64,000 nt of DNA from Candidatus Saccharimonadota bacterium (GCA_017431105.1 JAFRLS010000003.1:62001-126000), one strand, 5' to 3'. Positions 1 to 9,478 are shown, counted from the first letter of the stretch. Numbers and translations: made by a program. Notes: generated by a model from the letters alone, not told the origin.

Positions 1-609
1 ACTTTGATTCGTTTTATTATATCTATCGTTTTGATTGTCTTGGCAGTTTTTAATAGTCAAGCCGATATCGGTACTGGGTTTTTGCTATTTGCCATCGCTG
101 AACTTACAGACGCTTTTGATGGTACATGCGCCGCTAGATGGCCGTTTCCTAAAAATAAGACACCAAAATATCGCAAATATGCGGCACAGTATGATATGTA
201 TGCCGATGCCCTTACAGCTATAGCAGCAATCCTTTTCTTCATTTTACGCGTTAATCTTGTAGCGGGGCTAATAATCACCATTAGCTACGGCATAATAGCT
301 CTCGCTGTTGAGGCAATTGTCTACGGCCGATTGTTTGGTCATCCGGACAATTGCACACCGAATTCTCTTGCTAAACGTAATTTTAAACTCGCTAAAAAAA
401 TTATTCTCGCTCGTCGCATGCTTTACATTGCGCTTATCGCATTAGTTACGTTTTGGTTACTTTACGCTTCCAATTGGCTACTTACTGTCAAAATCGCCAT
501 CACGGTTGTCGTGCTGATAATCGGTGTTTTTCTTTGGATATTCTTATCGCAACGTCGTCATAATATTTCCCGCGACGCTGTTCATATCGAGAAAGAATTA
601 AGCAAATAA
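1..609 (+). CDS. CDP-alcohol phosphatidyltransferase family membrane protein (5'-partial)
   Basis: Integral membrane enzyme family that joins a CDP-activated lipid to an alcohol (for example PgsA making phosphatidylglycerol phosphate). The frame is open to the first base of the window, and the usual N-terminal leader before the first helix is missing, so the gene starts upstream; the TTG at 4 is only the first possible in-window start. The family signature is visible but loose: DAFDGTCAAR carries one residue more than D(x)2DG(x)2AR, and YDMYAD supplies the last two metal-binding Asp, with Ala where Gly is usual. About five hydrophobic helices follow and the tail is basic. It converges on the next gene with a 12-nt overlap of the 3' ends. 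Family call is good; the substrate cannot be told. Confidence 0.7.
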   Translation, partial: TLIRFIISIVLIVLAVFNSQADIGTGFLLFAIAELTDAFDGTCAARWPFPKNKTPKYRKYAAQYDMYADALTAIAAILFFILRVNLVAGLIITISYGIIALAVEAIVYGRLFGHPDNCTPNSLAKRNFKLAKKIILARRMLYIALIALVTFWLLYASNWLLTVKIAITVVVLIIGVFLWIFLSQRRHNISRDAVHIEKELSK

Positions 610-1377
610 CGCCGTCGTCGTGGTTACTAGGAAATTATCTGGGTTATAGAGATTAAGTGCGACAATTTTAGCTGCCAATTCTCCATTCCAGATTGTAATT
701 GGTGAATAGCCGGATTTCTCTAAAGGCACCACGTTCACATTACCATTTTTAGCAACCAAAATCTGCCCACTATGGAACGTAATAATCGATATTGGATAAC
801 TTAAAGTAAATTTATGTAAAGCCTCAGCTACCTGCACTAGAGATTGCGACAGTAGTAAAACTTTTGGATAGTACACCGCACGGAATAACTTTTGTAGCTG
901 TGCCATCGAAGCAAATATAATTAACTTTTCATTCATCAAAGTTTTTTCCGTAACTTCTGTCGCCAACAAATCTGCGCTATCGCGAGTAATTAACAGGGGT
1001 TTTTCGGAATTTTGGCACGCGCTCCTTACAGCCTTAGCTGTGATAGAATTTTTAGACAAATCACCAATCATTAAGCTAAAATCCGTCGCATTGATGGCTT
1101 CAGTTAAACTTTTGTCATCCGCAAACGAACCGGAATCAGTTGATGGTAAAAATATTAGTCCATCAAATGGTGGCAATGTGGTTCTTAGGGCGTCCGGCAA
1201 GATCAAATTCACAGTTTTAATTGGGTACTTAGCTGCGAATATTTCGGCTGCACTTACCGGAGTACGAAAACTCTGTGAATTCCCGCCTACTATACCAACT
1301 GCACCCTGCTTTTGCTCTGGAATATTCCAGTATAGGTCCTGGCAAGGGTTCTCTTCAATCTTATGCAAATAATCCAT
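598..1377 (-). CDS. Degenerate YjeF C-terminal / ribokinase-fold-like protein
   Basis: 259 residues. I do not recognise a close family. The opening GAVGIVGGNSQSF followed by an Ala-rich helix resembles the start of NAD(P)H-hydrate dehydratases (YjeF C-terminal, ribokinase fold), and ITRDSADLLA could match the 'D-A-D-A-L' segment, but the catalytic GxGD-type loop is not visible, so activity is doubtful. The ATG at 1377 is preferred over the TTG one codon upstream because it overlaps the stop of xth as TGATG, giving a coupled third gene of the smpB-xth operon. Convergent with the phosphatidyltransferase-like gene. Confidence 0.45.
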   Translation of the reverse strand: MDYLHKIEENPCQDLYWNIPEQKQGAVGIVGGNSQSFRTPVSAAEIFAAKYPIKTVNLILPDALRTTLPPFDGLIFLPSTDSGSFADDKSLTEAINATDFSLMIGDLSKNSITAKAVRSACQNSEKPLLITRDSADLLATEVTEKTLMNEKLIIFASMAQLQKLFRAVYYPKVLLLSQSLVQVAEALHKFTLSYPISIITFHSGQILVAKNGNVNVVPLEKSGYSPITIWNGELAAKIVALNLYNPDNFLVTTTTALFA

Positions 1378-2159
1378 CAAAACTCCAATTCAATACTGAC
1401 CGGGCAATGATCTGACCCCATCACGTCTTCGTAAATTTCTGCCGATTTTAGTTTTTTTTCTAACAATTTTGAGATAAAGAAATAATCGATTCGCCAACCA
1501 ACGTTATTTTCCCTAGCGTGACCCCAATGACTCCACCAAGTATAACGTACGGAATTTGGATTTAAAAAACGAAAGGTGTCTATAAAACCAGCTTTAATTA
1601 AATTCGTAATTCCCTGGCGTTCTTCATCAGTAAATCCAGCCGAATGATGATTGGTTTTTGGCCGCGCAATATCAATTTCTTCATGTGCGGCATTAAAATC
1701 ACCACAAATCACTACTGGCTTTTTTTCCTCTAATTGTTTTAGATACTCCAAGACCGCTGGATCCCACATTTTTTCTCGTAAATTTAATCTCTCTAGTGCA
1801 TTCTTAGAATTTGGCGTATAGATATTTACTAAATAAAAATTTTCGAATTCTGCAGTCAAAACACGACCTTCGGTTAATGGGTCTCCAAATTGATCGGCAA
1901 AATCTTGTCCGGTAGGTAATATATTGTTTACAGAAATTGGTTTAATTTTTGTGAAAATTGCAGTACCAGAATATCCCGGACGTTCTGCTGAATTCCATAA
2001 TTCTTCATATTCTGGCAAGTCGATCTCTGCTTGACCTGGCTTAGCTTTGGTTTCTTGCAAACACAAAATATCTGGGTTTTCGTCAGAAATAAATTTTTGC
2101 AGTGCGCCTTTATTAATCACAGCACGCAGACCATTTACGTTCCAAGAAAATATTTTCAT
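1377..2159 (-). CDS. xth: Exodeoxyribonuclease III / AP endonuclease
   Basis: 260 residues, normal length for the ExoIII family, which cuts DNA 5' of abasic sites in base excision repair. Family motifs in order: SWNVNGLRA (metal-site Asn), LCLQETKA (catalytic Glu), YSGTAIFTK, CGDFNAAHEEID (Asp and Asn of the active site), WRIDYFF, and the C-terminal GSDHCPV with the catalytic His. It overlaps smpB by 4 nt (ATGA) at its start and is overlapped by the next gene at its stop, so expression should depend on the smpB promoter. Confident call. Confidence 0.96.
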   Translation of the reverse strand: MKIFSWNVNGLRAVINKGALQKFISDENPDILCLQETKAKPGQAEIDLPEYEELWNSAERPGYSGTAIFTKIKPISVNNILPTGQDFADQFGDPLTEGRVLTAEFENFYLVNIYTPNSKNALERLNLREKMWDPAVLEYLKQLEEKKPVVICGDFNAAHEEIDIARPKTNHHSAGFTDEERQGITNLIKAGFIDTFRFLNPNSVRYTWWSHWGHARENNVGWRIDYFFISKLLEKKLKSAEIYEDVMGSDHCPVSIELEF

Positions 2160-2572
2160 GTGTATCTCCCGCGCTCGATGTCACGTTTTTTGATCGTTTC
2201 GCGCTTGTCGTATTTTTTCTTACCTTTGCCTACAGCAATCACTAATTTAATATATCTTTCGCCACCGAGTAGTTTTACTGGCACAATGGTAGAACCGAGT
2301 ACTCGTTCTTTAGATAAATTAGCAATTTGCTTTTTCGTAGCCAATAGTTTGATGTTGCGCACCGTATCTGCGCCTAAAGTTAGATTATTTAGCCAAAGTT
2401 CATTATTCCGAATCGTCACAAAAGAACCTTTTAGCTGCACATGATGGTCGCGAATCAAGCGTACCTCTGGGCCACTCAAATTCATGCCCACAGTAAGCTC
2501 ATCGCCAAGCCGATAATCATAGTGCGCTTTGCGATTGACCGTAACCGAATTTTGGGGTTTCTTTTGTTTCAT
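2156..2572 (-). CDS. smpB: SsrA-binding protein SmpB
   Basis: 138 residues. SmpB binds tmRNA and delivers it to stalled ribosomes (trans-translation). Seen: the N-terminal NRKAHYDYRL, GMNLSGPEVRLIRD, GSFVTIRNNELWL and the basic C-terminal tail GKKKYDKRETIKKRDIERG that enters the decoding centre. First gene of smpB-xth-yjeF-like. There is no Shine-Dalgarno sequence; instead a TGATATAAT box ends 6 nt before the ATG, so the mRNA is probably leaderless. I saw no recognisable tmRNA gene in this window. Confidence 0.96.
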   Translation of the reverse strand: MKQKKPQNSVTVNRKAHYDYRLGDELTVGMNLSGPEVRLIRDHHVQLKGSFVTIRNNELWLNNLTLGADTVRNIKLLATKKQIANLSKERVLGSTIVPVKLLGGERYIKLVIAVGKGKKKYDKRETIKKRDIERGRYT

Positions 2573-2578
2573 AAGGTA

Positions 2579-2587
2579 ATTATATCA
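2579..2587 (-). promoter_or_regulatory. Extended -10 promoter of smpB (leaderless type)
   Basis: Read on the minus strand, TGATATAAT with the TATAAT at 2579-2584, 6 nt before the ATG. A start about 6-7 nt downstream of the box would put the mRNA 5' end at the start codon. Confidence 0.7.
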
Positions 2588-5500
2588 CTATTTTACCTTA
2601 ACTTTGTCTTCCCCTAGGAGCTCTTTAAGTTTTTCCAATAATTCATTAGAAATCTCTACCCTGAACGGCATTTTAAGCGGACGTTTAGCTTCGCCATCTT
2701 TTAATACTAACACTACATCTTGAACGCCAATATTAATGTCGGCCAAACGCCGAATGGCGGCCAACGTTTCGGTATCCTCTGGATTTTCAACCAATAGGTA
2801 TAACCTTTCTTTGCGTGGATCTTTCGGTGGTGCGGTTATTATGTGTGGCGTATCATCTTTCGGAACGTTATTGTGTTTGGCGCCATAAACCTTCTCGGCC
2901 GAAGATTTTCCATAGCGACGTTTATTATCACCAGGTGCCAATACCGGAGCTGCTAATTTTACACCGGTTGGTTTGTATGCTTCAAGTACTTCGTCTGAAA
3001 CCAGCTCTATCATTTCGGCCAGTACTTTCGCATCCGATGTTAGATTACCATCTTTGTCGGCTGCATTAATTTTACCCTGCACGCGTACTACATTATCTAC
3101 CATCAACTTAGCGCCATGTTCTGCGAATACACTCGGAAAAACAATAAGTTCTGTCTCGTCAGATTTATTCTCAATTTTAACGAAAGCCATTTTGTCGCCT
3201 TTTTTAGTTAAAATTGTTCGTACCGCCGTCACGATACCGCCAACAGTCACAATTTTACCGTTATTTTCTGGCGTAATTAGGCCCATCGGGTGGGTTTGTT
3301 CATCGAAATAAACATCGTATTTGTCGAGTGGATGGGCAGATAAATAAAGCCCCATCAAATCGCGCTCCCACAAGAGCTGCTCTTTATCAGAATATTGTGT
3401 TGGCGCAGGCTTAATTTCTACCTCCGGAATCGCACCAGCCTCGCCCATCATCGCAAAAAGATCGGTCTGTCCAGAGCCAACATCTTTTTGACACTTAGCC
3501 CCATATGCTTGAATCGCCTCGAGATTAAACAGTAAATCTGAACGTGTGCCGAATCTGTCGAATGCTCCAGTTTTAATTGCTGCTTCCCAGGATTTTTTAT
3601 TAAATTTAGTTGAATCCACTCGTTTTGCGAAGTCACAAACCGATTTAAACGGCCCATTATTATCGCGCTCTGGTATCACGATGTCTTCTATTAAAGCTTT
3701 CCCCATATTTTTAACGCCGGAAAGTCCAAATCGAATCGTGTTCTCTCCGCCCACAATACCAAAATCGCCATAGGATTGGTTGATATCGGGTCCAAGTACT
3801 TTAAGCCCCATACGTTTACACTCGGCAATTTCAATGGCAAGACGATCCGTCCAACGCATATCAGCCGTCATCAAAGCCGCCATAAAAGCATCTGGGTAAT
3901 GCGCTTTTAAGTAGGCCGTCCAATATGCAATCAATGCGTAACATGCGGCGTGGGACTTATTGAAACAATAATTTGCAAACTCTAGTAACTGCTCCCAGAA
4001 AGTTTCGGCAATCTCTTTGGTGGCACCACCTTTTTCTACGGCTCCAGCAATAAATTTTGGCTTTAGTTTTTTCATAAGATCGACTTTTTTCTTGCCTACT
4101 GCCTTACGCAAAGTGTCCGATTCGCCACCTGTAAATCCGCACCATTCGCGCGAAATCTGCATGAATTGTTCTTGGTAAATCATAATTCCATAAGTGCTCT
4201 TCAAAGAATTTTCTAGCCCGGGATGCAGATATGTAATTGGTTCTTCTCCGTGTTTGCGTTTAATAAACGAATCGATAAACTGCATTGGTCCAGGGCGATA
4301 CAATGCCACCATAGCGATAATATCCTCAAACGAGGACGCTTTTAAATCCTTGAGATAGCGTTTCATGCCGGCGGACTCTAACTGGAACACGCCAGTCGTT
4401 TCAGCCCGTTGCAAAAGCTCAAAAGTTTTTTTGTCATCCAAAGGCAAATCCGAAAGATTAATATCGTCATGATAAACCTTACGAATCATTCTAAGTGCGT
4501 TATTAATTACGGATAAGTTCGAGAGACCAAGAAAGTCCATTTTGAGAAGACCAAGTTCTTCTACTTGCCCCATCGGAAATTGTGCTGCAATTGGGCCTTT
4601 AGCAGAAACTTCTAGAGGCAAGAATTTTACAAGATCATCTGGTGCAATAATCACACCACAAGCATGTACGCCATGGTTTCTAATTGTACCTTCTAGCCTA
4701 GAAGCAAAATCAATTACCTCTTTTGCAGTTGGGTTTGTTTCATATTCATACTTTAAATCTGGTACATCGCGAATTGCGTCTTTCAAATGAATATGGTGGC
4801 CCTGTACCGGGTCTGGTACCATTTTAGCTAAACGGTCTGCTTCGGCGTACGGTACCTCCAAAACTCTTGCTACATCACGTACGGCGTTTTTGGCCATCAT
4901 CTTACCAAAGGTTACGATATTAGATACTCGTTCAAAACCATATTTATTAGAACAATATTCAATTACCTCATCGCGCCTAGTATCTTGGATATCAGTATCA
5001 ATATCTGGCATACTAATACGATCTGGGTTCAAGAATCTCTCAAAGAGCAAATCATACTTGAGTGGATCCAGTTCTGTAATGCGCAACGCATAAGCCAAAA
5101 TCGATCCTGCTGCTGAACCACGCCCAGGCCCGTAAACAATACGCTGATTTTTGCCCCAATTAATAAAGTCCTGCACAATCAAGAAATAGCCATTATAACC
5201 CATTTTGTCTACTACGGACAATTCGTAATCGATACGAGGCAAAATTTTATGTGCTTCATCACGATCCTTATCGACCTTTTCCAAAAGCTTACGGCATTCC
5301 GGCACCGTAAGATTGGTGGTTTCGTCTAATTTTTTCCCACCATAACGATAGACTAAACCCTGAAAAACTAACTTGTCCAGAAAAGTTTTTTCATCCTCGC
5401 CTTTTGGTACTGGGAACTTTGGAATTAAGACTCTTCCCAACTGTAAATCTACATTACAGCGGTCTGCAATCTTTTTTGTGTTCAATATTGCTTCTGGACA

Positions 5501-6304
5501 AGTATCTTGCCAGTGGTCGATAATTTCTTGCGATGGGATTACGTGCAAATCAAAATCTCTCAAGGTCATCCGGTTTTTATCAGACAAATTCGATGCCGTG
5601 CCCACACAAAGTAAAACTTCATGCGCGTCTTGATCGTCTTTGCTTAGATAGTGAGCGTCACAAGTTACAACTAAAGGTAGTCCCAATTCTTTGGCGTGGG
5701 CCATATGCCAATCATTTACGCGTTTTTGCTCTTCCGAATGTGTACTGGATTTTGGGTGCCCGTGATCTTGCATTTCCAAGTAGAAACGATCCTTGAAGAC
5801 ATTGCGATACCAATCAATGAGCTCTAGTGCACGTTTATCGTCGCCGGCTCGAATCGCCTCCGAAATTTCCGAGCCCATACAGCCAGACAAACAAATAATT
5901 CCATCGTTATATTTTTTAAGATCATCATGATCGGTGCGCGGCCGATAATATTTTCCATGCTCTTCGGCGTTACTCATGATGCGACAAAGGTTTTCATAGC
6001 CCTTATTATTCATCGCAATTAACGTAATATGAAATCTTTGTTTATCGTGTGCTGGATCACGGTCGGTCATCTTACGTGCCGCCACATAAGCCTCTAGCCC
6101 AAGCAATGGTTTAATGCCGGCGTCGTTGCAGCATTTATATAATTCCACCAATCCACTCATGGTGCCATGGTCGGTTACCGCCACGGCTTCCATACCATCG
6201 TTTTTCACAAAGTCCACTAATTCCGGCACCTTAGTTAAACCATCCAGCAATGAATAGTGCGTATGGTTATGCAAGTGTACGAAATCACTAGGCTTTAATT
6301 TCAT
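2588..6304 (-). CDS. dnaE: DNA polymerase III alpha subunit
   Basis: 1238 residues, replicative polymerase of the DnaE type. Domains in order: N-terminal PHP domain starting HLHNHTHYSLLDG (about 1-210), palm/fingers with PGRGSAAGS (about 395-405), the two metal Asp in PDIDTD (about 430) and the third in LLKMDFLGLSNL (about 585), thumb/fingers with QEQFMQI and the HhH region, and a C-terminal OB fold around VGGIVTAVRTILTKKGDKMAF (about 1010). The PHP metal residues are largely kept, so a proofreading role is possible. It starts 10 nt after a small membrane gene with only a weak ribosome site, so it may be read from that transcript. Confidence 0.97.
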   Translation of the reverse strand: MKLKPSDFVHLHNHTHYSLLDGLTKVPELVDFVKNDGMEAVAVTDHGTMSGLVELYKCCNDAGIKPLLGLEAYVAARKMTDRDPAHDKQRFHITLIAMNNKGYENLCRIMSNAEEHGKYYRPRTDHDDLKKYNDGIICLSGCMGSEISEAIRAGDDKRALELIDWYRNVFKDRFYLEMQDHGHPKSSTHSEEQKRVNDWHMAHAKELGLPLVVTCDAHYLSKDDQDAHEVLLCVGTASNLSDKNRMTLRDFDLHVIPSQEIIDHWQDTCPEAILNTKKIADRCNVDLQLGRVLIPKFPVPKGEDEKTFLDKLVFQGLVYRYGGKKLDETTNLTVPECRKLLEKVDKDRDEAHKILPRIDYELSVVDKMGYNGYFLIVQDFINWGKNQRIVYGPGRGSAAGSILAYALRITELDPLKYDLLFERFLNPDRISMPDIDTDIQDTRRDEVIEYCSNKYGFERVSNIVTFGKMMAKNAVRDVARVLEVPYAEADRLAKMVPDPVQGHHIHLKDAIRDVPDLKYEYETNPTAKEVIDFASRLEGTIRNHGVHACGVIIAPDDLVKFLPLEVSAKGPIAAQFPMGQVEELGLLKMDFLGLSNLSVINNALRMIRKVYHDDINLSDLPLDDKKTFELLQRAETTGVFQLESAGMKRYLKDLKASSFEDIIAMVALYRPGPMQFIDSFIKRKHGEEPITYLHPGLENSLKSTYGIMIYQEQFMQISREWCGFTGGESDTLRKAVGKKKVDLMKKLKPKFIAGAVEKGGATKEIAETFWEQLLEFANYCFNKSHAACYALIAYWTAYLKAHYPDAFMAALMTADMRWTDRLAIEIAECKRMGLKVLGPDINQSYGDFGIVGGENTIRFGLSGVKNMGKALIEDIVIPERDNNGPFKSVCDFAKRVDSTKFNKKSWEAAIKTGAFDRFGTRSDLLFNLEAIQAYGAKCQKDVGSGQTDLFAMMGEAGAIPEVEIKPAPTQYSDKEQLLWERDLMGLYLSAHPLDKYDVYFDEQTHPMGLITPENNGKIVTVGGIVTAVRTILTKKGDKMAFVKIENKSDETELIVFPSVFAEHGAKLMVDNVVRVQGKINAADKDGNLTSDAKVLAEMIELVSDEVLEAYKPTGVKLAAPVLAPGDNKRRYGKSSAEKVYGAKHNNVPKDDTPHIITAPPKDPRKERLYLLVENPEDTETLAAIRRLADINIGVQDVVLVLKDGEAKRPLKMPFRVEISNELLEKLKELLGEDKVKVK

Positions 6305-6313
6305 AGCCTAGGC

Positions 6314-6559
6314 TCAAGCTTCTTTTTTAGTGGTTTTCTTGTCTGCTTTATCAGTTGTTTTAGTTTTTTCAGCTACCTTTTCTTCGCCTTTATCGCAAGT
6401 GGCTTTTTTGTCACACTCACATTCCCCTTTACAAGCACAGCCTTCATTCTCTTCCTTATTGGAGATAAATTTACCAGCAATTGCCCCTGCTAAAGCACCT
6501 AGCGCTGCACCTAAAAAGAATTTACCAGCCCCACTTTTATTTTTCTTTTCTTCTGTCAT
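6314..6559 (-). CDS. Small glycine-zipper protein with a cysteine cluster
   Basis: 81 residues, unknown function. A Gly/Ala-rich hydrophobic segment (about residues 10-32, GKFFLGAALGALAGAIAGKF) resembles the YtxH/glycine-zipper type. It is followed by a tight cysteine cluster (Cys41, 43, 47, 49 and 55, in the segment CACKGECECDKKATC) and a Lys/Glu/Thr tail of low complexity. The cysteine spacing could bind a metal. It overlaps the preceding membrane-protein gene by 23 nt and has its own ribosome site (AGGAAAG) inside it, and lies just upstream of dnaE. Confidence 0.65.
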   Translation of the reverse strand: MTEEKKNKSGAGKFFLGAALGALAGAIAGKFISNKEENEGCACKGECECDKKATCDKGEEKVAEKTKTTDKADKKTTKKEA

Positions 6560-6827
6560 CTTCTTTCCTTTCTTTAGTTTTTTCTTTCAGCTTGGGATTA
6601 ATATATTTGTCCACAAACGCTTCTACTGCCCCACCGATCGATGTCATGCCTTTAATATTAGAAACAACTCCATTTGCATTGTCGGCAATATCTTGCCCCT
6701 TGATAACTACCTTGTTTATTTCTCCAGCAATACCAAGTAATTTCACGATCAAGATAATTCCTAAAATTAGAAAAACCAGAAGCGTGAGACTTAAAATTGC
6801 TACGAGAATCCATTCTGCTACATCCAT
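6537..6827 (-). CDS. Small membrane protein, DUF948-like
   Basis: 96 residues: one strong N-terminal membrane helix (about residues 5-32), then an amphipathic stretch and a highly charged tail rich in Lys/Glu/Arg. The arrangement resembles DUF948-type proteins (helix plus predicted coiled coil), but there is no diagnostic motif. AAGGAGAGG lies 6 nt before the ATG and a TGTTATAAT -10 box at 6847-6852 lies upstream, so this is probably the first gene of a unit with the cysteine-cluster protein and perhaps dnaE. Confidence 0.6.
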   Translation of the reverse strand: MDVAEWILVAILSLTLLVFLILGIILIVKLLGIAGEINKVVIKGQDIADNANGVVSNIKGMTSIGGAVEAFVDKYINPKLKEKTKERKEDDRRKEK

Positions 6828-6857
6828 AATTCCTCTCCTTTTCTTTATTATAACACA

Positions 6858-7730
6858 CTAGTTTTCGGCTATAAACTTCCTTACATCGTCAGCATAGTCG
6901 GTATTTTTTAGTACGTAGTTAAGATGTGCCATGAAATAATTTTTTGGATCACCCGTTGTCATCCATTTACCAGAAGTTTCTTTTACGAACACTTTGCCGG
7001 TTGGGATTAAGTGCGCAATTGCATCGGCTGTCCACAACTCACCATCGAGCCCAGTGAAATCAGGGTTCAGATATTCAAACACAGCCGGAGTTAGTAGATA
7101 ACGCCCATATGATGCAAGATCCGAGGCAGCTTCTTCTGGTTTTGGTTTTTCCACTAATCCACGAAGCACCCCAGTCTCTTTATCGTAATCAATAGAAGCG
7201 TATTTTTTTATTTCCTCATGTGGCACTAACTGGCCAGCAATAATCGCAGTAGCATCTGAGTGTTGTTCATAGGCTTCGATTAACTCTTTAACGGCGGATT
7301 TTCCAAATACTAAATCATCGGAATAAAGTACCACAAATGGTTCGTTCTCATCGATGAACCCTTTTGCTGTTGCAATTGGCGAACCATTACCATATGGCAA
7401 ATTGGTATCCTGTTCGATAATTGTGATTTTTGGAAAATTCAAAACCTCCTCGACCGGTTCGAAACGTGACGACTTCCCTTGCTTATCGAGCAGCGTTTTT
7501 ACGTTTTCAGATTTGTTATGAAAATAATCGTCATATATCTCACGCGATTTCGTGTTTGGTGTCGCCACAATTACGATTTCTTCAATCCCGGCCTCTACAC
7601 ATTCCTCTACGCAAAACTGCATCACCGGCTTCGCCCCCACCGGAATCATCGCCTTTGGAATAGTTTTAGTGATAGGCAAATATCTGCTAGCGAAACCAGC
7701 ATCTGTAATAATTGCTTTTCTAATAGTCAT
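6858..7730 (-). CDS. galU: UTP--glucose-1-phosphate uridylyltransferase (GalU-like)
   Basis: 290 residues, nucleotidyltransferase fold that makes UDP-glucose (or a related NDP-sugar) from a sugar 1-phosphate. Seen: KAIITDAGFASRYLPITKTIPKAMIPVG, a variant of the nucleotide-binding signature in which GxGTR reads GFASR; VEECVEAGIEEIVIV; VVLYSDDLV with the metal Asp; GLVEKPKPEEA; and GRYLLTP. The start has AAGGAG 6 nt upstream and a TGTTATAAT -10 box at 7750-7755. UDP-glucose would feed envelope glycans, which fits the cell-wall genes upstream. The exact sugar is not certain because of the altered loop. Confidence 0.88.
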   Translation of the reverse strand: MTIRKAIITDAGFASRYLPITKTIPKAMIPVGAKPVMQFCVEECVEAGIEEIVIVATPNTKSREIYDDYFHNKSENVKTLLDKQGKSSRFEPVEEVLNFPKITIIEQDTNLPYGNGSPIATAKGFIDENEPFVVLYSDDLVFGKSAVKELIEAYEQHSDATAIIAGQLVPHEEIKKYASIDYDKETGVLRGLVEKPKPEEAASDLASYGRYLLTPAVFEYLNPDFTGLDGELWTADAIAHLIPTGKVFVKETSGKWMTTGDPKNYFMAHLNYVLKNTDYADDVRKFIAEN

Positions 7731-7824
7731 ATTTTCTCCTTGAGATTTAATTATAACATAGAAGTATGTTTCTTGGATGCAAAAGTATAATCTTAAACTT
7801 CTCTATTAAAACCCTAAGTACGAT

Positions 7825-8427
7825 TTATTTTTTGCGAGTATGTTTTTTCTTAGCCGATTCACTACGCGCAATTTTGTCTTCAATATTTTGTGAACGATTG
7901 TGCACGCCATATATCATGCTAGTAACACCGACAATCAACATGTAAACACCGAAGAAACGGATAAAAGTCATCAGCTCGAAGTTCCCAGCATTGAGAATCA
8001 CAAATCCTACAACACATCCCATAATCCCAGCTAACGCGCGAATAAAGCGGTCTGTTGGGTCAACCGTAGAAAGAAAGCCATGGAAGATGTCGATGATGCC
8101 AGATACAAAAGTATAAGAAGCGATAATTATCAAGCTCGCAATCAAATCGCTTTTTGCAAAAAATAAAAGCGCCACAGCTGCCACTACATCTATGAGAGCA
8201 TCGATAACCGAATTAATCCAGCCATGTTTTTTAGTTGAGCTATAAAGTGCGCTGACAGAATCTACGATCCCCATCGCCAACAAGAATACGCTGACCATCG
8301 CGATTACAGATTCTAGGTTTGTCAGTGCTCCAAATAGGGCCAAGCAACCAAAAATTAGTGCTAACCCACCCCGTAAAACAAACACAATCCAGTGCTTATC
8401 AATATATTTACGATTAATACGTGCCAT
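7825..8427 (-). CDS. HdeD/DUF308 family membrane protein
   Basis: 200 residues with six hydrophobic helices in pairs and a basic C-terminal tail, the layout of the HdeD/DUF308 family (function poorly known; HdeD is linked to acid resistance in E. coli). The start at 8427 (MARINRKYIDKHW) is chosen over longer frames because AAGGAA sits just before it and a longer form would run into the FemAB gene. Its TGATATAAT -10 box (8453-8458) ends at the last base of that FemAB gene. Last gene of the envelope cluster. Confidence 0.75.
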   Translation of the reverse strand: MARINRKYIDKHWIVFVLRGGLALIFGCLALFGALTNLESVIAMVSVFLLAMGIVDSVSALYSSTKKHGWINSVIDALIDVVAAVALLFFAKSDLIASLIIIASYTFVSGIIDIFHGFLSTVDPTDRFIRALAGIMGCVVGFVILNAGNFELMTFIRFFGVYMLIVGVTSMIYGVHNRSQNIEDKIARSESAKKKHTRKK

Positions 8428-8458
8428 AATTTTCCTTATATTACTTATGTTTATTATA

Positions 8459-9478
8459 TCACACGTGACGGATTTTTTTGCGAGTTGTCTCAACGACCTT
8501 GGTGATTTTGTATTTTAGTGGTTGTAAAATTAAGTCATGGGCCGGGGTATATTTTAATTCTTCACAACCAAATGAGCGTTTAAATTCAGACACACCATAA
8601 AAACGATGATAAGTTTCGTCTTGCCCCACAATTCCCCATAGGTTGTAACGTGTCATACCGCGCTTTCTAGCTTCACGCATTGCTTCAAGATGTAAGAGTG
8701 GCGCCGCAGAATATTTGGTGCCGAGTTCAGATGATACGCCATAGTGATAACTTGCTTCCGGGCCATAAAAGATCATAAAATTTTGTGCTAAAATCTCACC
8801 GTCCTTTTTGGCGGTATAAATTAACACTTCGTTATTTTTCGCAAATGCTTCAAATTGTTTTTTCAAAAAATCACTCGAGAAAGCAACATACTTTTGTCTT
8901 TCGGCGTGCTTCTTTTCGAGCCGGCAAAACTCTTTAATCGATTCTGGATTAGTATCTGCCGTAATCTCGATATCGTTTTTCTCGGCTTTACGTAATTTTC
9001 TTCTAAAGCCCTGAGATGCGCCAGCAAGAATTTCTTCTTCGGTTTTAGATAAATCTAAAATTCCAGCATATTCTACCGACAGATACATTGGCGCTTTTTT
9101 AAGCCCTAAATTTTTCATGAGATTTAGAGATTTTTCGGATAATTCAAGTTGCGGCCGCACTCTTACAAATACGCATTTCTCTCGTTTGCCAATTTCCTTG
9201 ATGTCAGCAAAAATTTCTTTTACTACTGCAGTTTTGGTAAAGTCCATAATCGGTCCGCCAGCGATTGCGAGATAAGTACCGCGTTTCGCAGTTTCTACTA
9301 CGCCAGCGTAGGCTGCGATAATTTTATTCTTATCGTCTACCGCTGCCCGTCTTACTACTTTCTTGCCTCGGCTTTTGTGAAATTCGTAAAAATCCCAAGA
9401 TTGCAAAAAGTTCGATTCTGGATGTGATTTGATAAAACTATCCCATTTTTCGCGGTCGGTAATATCGATAATTTTCAT
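8459..9478 (-). CDS. FemAB/FemX-like peptidoglycan branching enzyme (copy 2)
   Basis: 339 residues, FemABX family with two GNAT-like halves. Known members add amino acids from aminoacyl-tRNA to the stem peptide of lipid II or its precursor, building the cross-bridge. Seen: SNFLQSWDFYEFHKSRGKKVV, KRGTYLAIAGGPIMD, CVFVRVRPQLELSEKSL, FRRKLRKAEKN, and YHYGVSSELGTKYSAAPLLHLEAMREARKRGMTRYNLWGI. Overlaps copy 1 by 4 nt. The two copies share the same architecture and many segments but are clearly diverged, so they may add different residues or act in sequence. The amino acid donor is not predictable. Confidence 0.9.
   Translation of the reverse strand: MKIIDITDREKWDSFIKSHPESNFLQSWDFYEFHKSRGKKVVRRAAVDDKNKIIAAYAGVVETAKRGTYLAIAGGPIMDFTKTAVVKEIFADIKEIGKREKCVFVRVRPQLELSEKSLNLMKNLGLKKAPMYLSVEYAGILDLSKTEEEILAGASQGFRRKLRKAEKNDIEITADTNPESIKEFCRLEKKHAERQKYVAFSSDFLKKQFEAFAKNNEVLIYTAKKDGEILAQNFMIFYGPEASYHYGVSSELGTKYSAAPLLHLEAMREARKRGMTRYNLWGIVGQDETYHRFYGVSEFKRSFGCEELKYTPAHDLILQPLKYKITKVVETTRKKIRHV

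Noticed and set aside
8428-8493. A 22-residue longer start for the DUF308 gene
   Set aside because: It would overlap the FemAB gene and skip the AAGGAA site that lies just before 8427.
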